In this document: one piece after another, positions 62,433-64,000 of the stretch
How the letters are laid out: the number at the start of each line of letters is the position of its first letter
How positions within the stretch are numbered: position 1 is the stretch's first letter
Source of the DNA: Enterobacter sp. C2
GTDB lineage: Bacteria > Pseudomonadota > Gammaproteobacteria > Enterobacterales > Enterobacteriaceae
DNA: 64,000 nucleotides
Assembly (NCBI RefSeq): GCF_019880405.1
Contig: NZ_CP082269.1
Span: 4,154,001 to 4,218,000, forward strand
Reading direction: 5' to 3'
Position numbers and translations under genes: made by a program
Notes under the pieces: model-generated
Databases searched by the model: none
Told to the model about the DNA's origin: nothing
Seen by the model: only the letters and a program-made list of their open reading frames with translations

Positions 62433-63830
62433 ATGACCAAGAAAAAAGCGCGCAGCATGGCGGGTTTGCCATGGATTGCGGCGATGGCCTTCTTTATGCA
62501 GGCGCTGGACGCCACTATTCTCAATACCGCGCTACCGGCTATAGCGCAAAGTCTTAACCGCTCCCCGCTGGCGATGCAGTCAGCGATTATCAGCTACACC
62601 CTGACTGTCGCTATGCTGATCCCGGTCAGCGGCTGGCTGGCGGACCGTTTCGGTACGCGACGCATCTTTATGCTGGCGGTTTCGCTTTTTACTCTGGGAT
62701 CGCTGGCCTGCGCGCTATCAAATTCACTGGGGATGCTGGTTGTCTTTCGCATCGTGCAGGGGATAGGTGGCGCAATGATGATGCCGGTTGCCCGCCTTGC
62801 GTTGCTGCGAGCCTATCCGCGCAGTGAATTACTTCCGGTACTCAACTTTGTCACCATGCCTGGCCTGGTGGGCCCCATTCTTGGCCCGGTACTCGGCGGG
62901 GTACTGGTTACCTGGGCAAGCTGGCACTGGATATTCCTGATCAACATTCCGATTGGCATTGCCGGGCTGTTCTACGCGCGTAAATATATGCCGGACTTCA
63001 CGACGCCGCGCCGCCGTTTCGACATGAGCGGTTTTCTGCTATTCGGCGTAAGCCTTGTGCTCTTCTCTATCGGCATTGAGTTGTTTGGTGAAAAACTGGT
63101 GGCCAGCTGGCTGGCGCTCACCATTATCTTCAGCAGCATAGTGCTGTTCTATGCCTATATCCGTCACGCTCGCCATCATCCCTCACCGCTGATTGCCCTG
63201 CCGATATTCAAGACCCGCACCTTCTCGGTGGGGATTGCGGGCAACATCGCCTCGCGCCTCGGTACCGGCTGCGTTCCTTTCCTGATGCCGCTGATGCTTC
63301 AGGTCGGCTTCGGCTATACGGCACTCATTGCGGGCTGCATGATTGCGCCTACCGCGATAGGGTCGATTCTGGCGAAATCCACCGTTACCCAAGTATTACG
63401 CTGGTTCGGCTACCGCAAAACGCTGTTTGGTGTGACGGTCATCATTGGCGTAATGATTGCGCAGTTTGCCCTTCAGTCGCCGTCGATGGAGGTGTGGTTG
63501 CTGATCCTGCCGCTCTTTATATTAGGCATGGCGATGTCCACGCAGTTCACGGCCATGAACACCATTACGCTCGCCGACCTGACCGACGAGAACGCCAGCA
63601 GCGGTAACAGCGTACTGGCAGTCACCCAGCAGCTATCGATTAGCCTTGGCGTTGCTGTCAGCGCGGCGGTACTGCGGTTTTATGAAGGCTTTGAAAGCGC
63701 CAATACCATTGAGCAGTTCCACTACACCTTTATTACCATGGGCATAATCACCCTAATATCGGCATCCGTCTTCCTGCTGCTTAAAGCGAAAGATGGGCGG
63801 AACCTGATCAAGGAGCGGCACAAGCCTTAA
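62433..63830 (+). CDS. hsrA: MFS transporter HsrA (YieO)
   Basis: A 465-residue major facilitator of the 14-helix DHA2 drug-efflux type (E. coli HsrA about 475). Motifs are [20 protein letters not shown] in helix 1 and [15 protein letters not shown], motif A, in the loop between helices 2 and 3. The natural substrate is unknown. Its 3' end overlaps the convergent rbsR gene by 4 bp. Confidence 0.93.
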   Translation: MTKKKARSMAGLPWIAAMAFFMQALDATILNTALPAIAQSLNRSPLAMQSAIISYTLTVAMLIPVSGWLADRFGTRRIFMLAVSLFTLGSLACALSNSLGMLVVFRIVQGIGGAMMMPVARLALLRAYPRSELLPVLNFVTMPGLVGPILGPVLGGVLVTWASWHWIFLINIPIGIAGLFYARKYMPDFTTPRRRFDMSGFLLFGVSLVLFSIGIELFGEKLVASWLALTIIFSSIVLFYAYIRHARHHPSPLIALPIFKTRTFSVGIAGNIASRLGTGCVPFLMPLMLQVGFGYTALIAGCMIAPTAIGSILAKSTVTQVLRWFGYRKTLFGVTVIIGVMIAQFALQSPSMEVWLLILPLFILGMAMSTQFTAMNTITLADLTDENASSGNSVLAVTQQLSISLGVAVSAAVLRFYEGFESANTIEQFHYTFITMGIITLISASVFLLLKAKDGRNLIKERHKP

Positions 63831-64000
63831 GCGGAGCCGCGCGTCATCAGCACCGGCGTCAACTGTAGCCGCTGCTGGGAGAGGGTTGGATCGGCAATGC
63901 GATGAGTCAGAACATCAATCGCTAGCTCACCCAGTTCATCCTTAGGCTGATGAACGGTGGTGAGCGGCGGCGTCATATAGCGCGCCAGCTCGATATCGTC
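63827..64000 (-). CDS. rbsR: Ribose operon repressor RbsR, C-terminal fragment
   Basis: The window ends inside this gene; 57 codons plus stop are present. The visible C-terminus reads [20 protein letters not shown] ... [10 protein letters not shown], nearly the same as the E. coli RbsR end, which is in the effector-binding domain of a LacI-family protein. The rest, including the DNA-binding domain, lies beyond 64000. Its place next to hsrA agrees with K-12. Confidence 0.93.
   Translation of the reverse strand, partial: DDIELARYMTPPLTTVHQPKDELGELAIDVLTHRIADPTLSQQRLQLTPVLMTRGSA

Overview
The window is chromosomal DNA of a gammaproteobacterium of the family Enterobacteriaceae, most like Enterobacter, Lelliottia or Leclercia. 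Almost every gene has an obvious Escherichia coli K-12 counterpart in nearly K-12 order (the cpx/sod/rha/fdo/yih/gln/polA/mob region). The α-galactosidase and AzlCD cassettes and the ABC-type rhamnose transporter are not in K-12. Comparisons with K-12 are from memory; no database was searched. I cannot name the species.

Layout. 1-2.3 kb: end of cpxA, yiiM, sodA. 2.4-13.1 kb: a rhamnose regulon, with rhaR and rhaS leftward and rhaB, rhaA, rhaD, a four-gene sugar ABC transporter and rhaM rightward; the K-12 proton symporter gene rhaT is absent between rhaR and sodA. 13.1-19.6 kb: accessory cassettes for α-galactosides (LacI-type repressor, GH36 α-galactosidase, LacY-type permease), an AzlCD branched-chain amino acid exporter with a divergent XRE-cupin regulator, and a small DUF1471 secreted protein. 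19.7-26.3 kb: formate dehydrogenase-O (fdhD, selenocysteine-containing fdoG, fdoH, fdoI, fdhE). 26.3-26.9 kb: a PIN/RHH toxin-antitoxin pair. 27.0-29.9 kb: fabY, dtd, yihY, yihX. 30.0-39.9 kb: the sulfoquinovose (sulfo-EMP) locus csqR, yihV, yihU, yihT, yihS, yihQ, yihP, yihO, without yihR or ompL. 40-46.2 kb: typA and the glnA-glnL-glnG nitrogen operon with NtrC and sigma-54 sites. 46.3-54.9 kb: hemN, a small unnamed ORF, yihI, the sRNA gene csrC, engB, the sRNA gene spf, polA, dsbA, srkA, yihD. 55-56.1 kb: mobA-mobB. 56.2-61.6 kb: a complete rRNA operon (16S, tRNA-Glu, 23S, 5S) on the minus strand. 61.7-64 kb: yieP, hsrA and the end of rbsR.

How it works together. The rhamnose block imports L-rhamnose by an ABC system and converts it through mutarotase, isomerase, kinase and aldolase under RhaS/RhaR and probably CRP. 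The yih block hydrolyses sulfoquinovosides and degrades sulfoquinovose to a three-carbon sulfonate under CsqR. CpxA at the left end is the sensor of a system whose expected target box lies before srkA-dsbA at 54.66 kb. FdhD and FdhE mature the FdoGHI enzyme. Two regulatory RNAs, CsrC and Spot 42, flank engB.

Novelty. Most of the window is well-known core genome. The more unusual points are the rRNA operon whose flanks match two different K-12 rrn loci (mobB from rrnA, yieP from rrnC), the replacement of RhaT by an ABC importer, the trimmed sulfoquinovose locus, a 57-codon membrane/basic small ORF coupled to hemN, a toxin-antitoxin pair at the yiiE/yiiF position, and palindromic operators at the two accessory cassettes. 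I saw no CRISPR array, prophage, integrase or insertion sequence.
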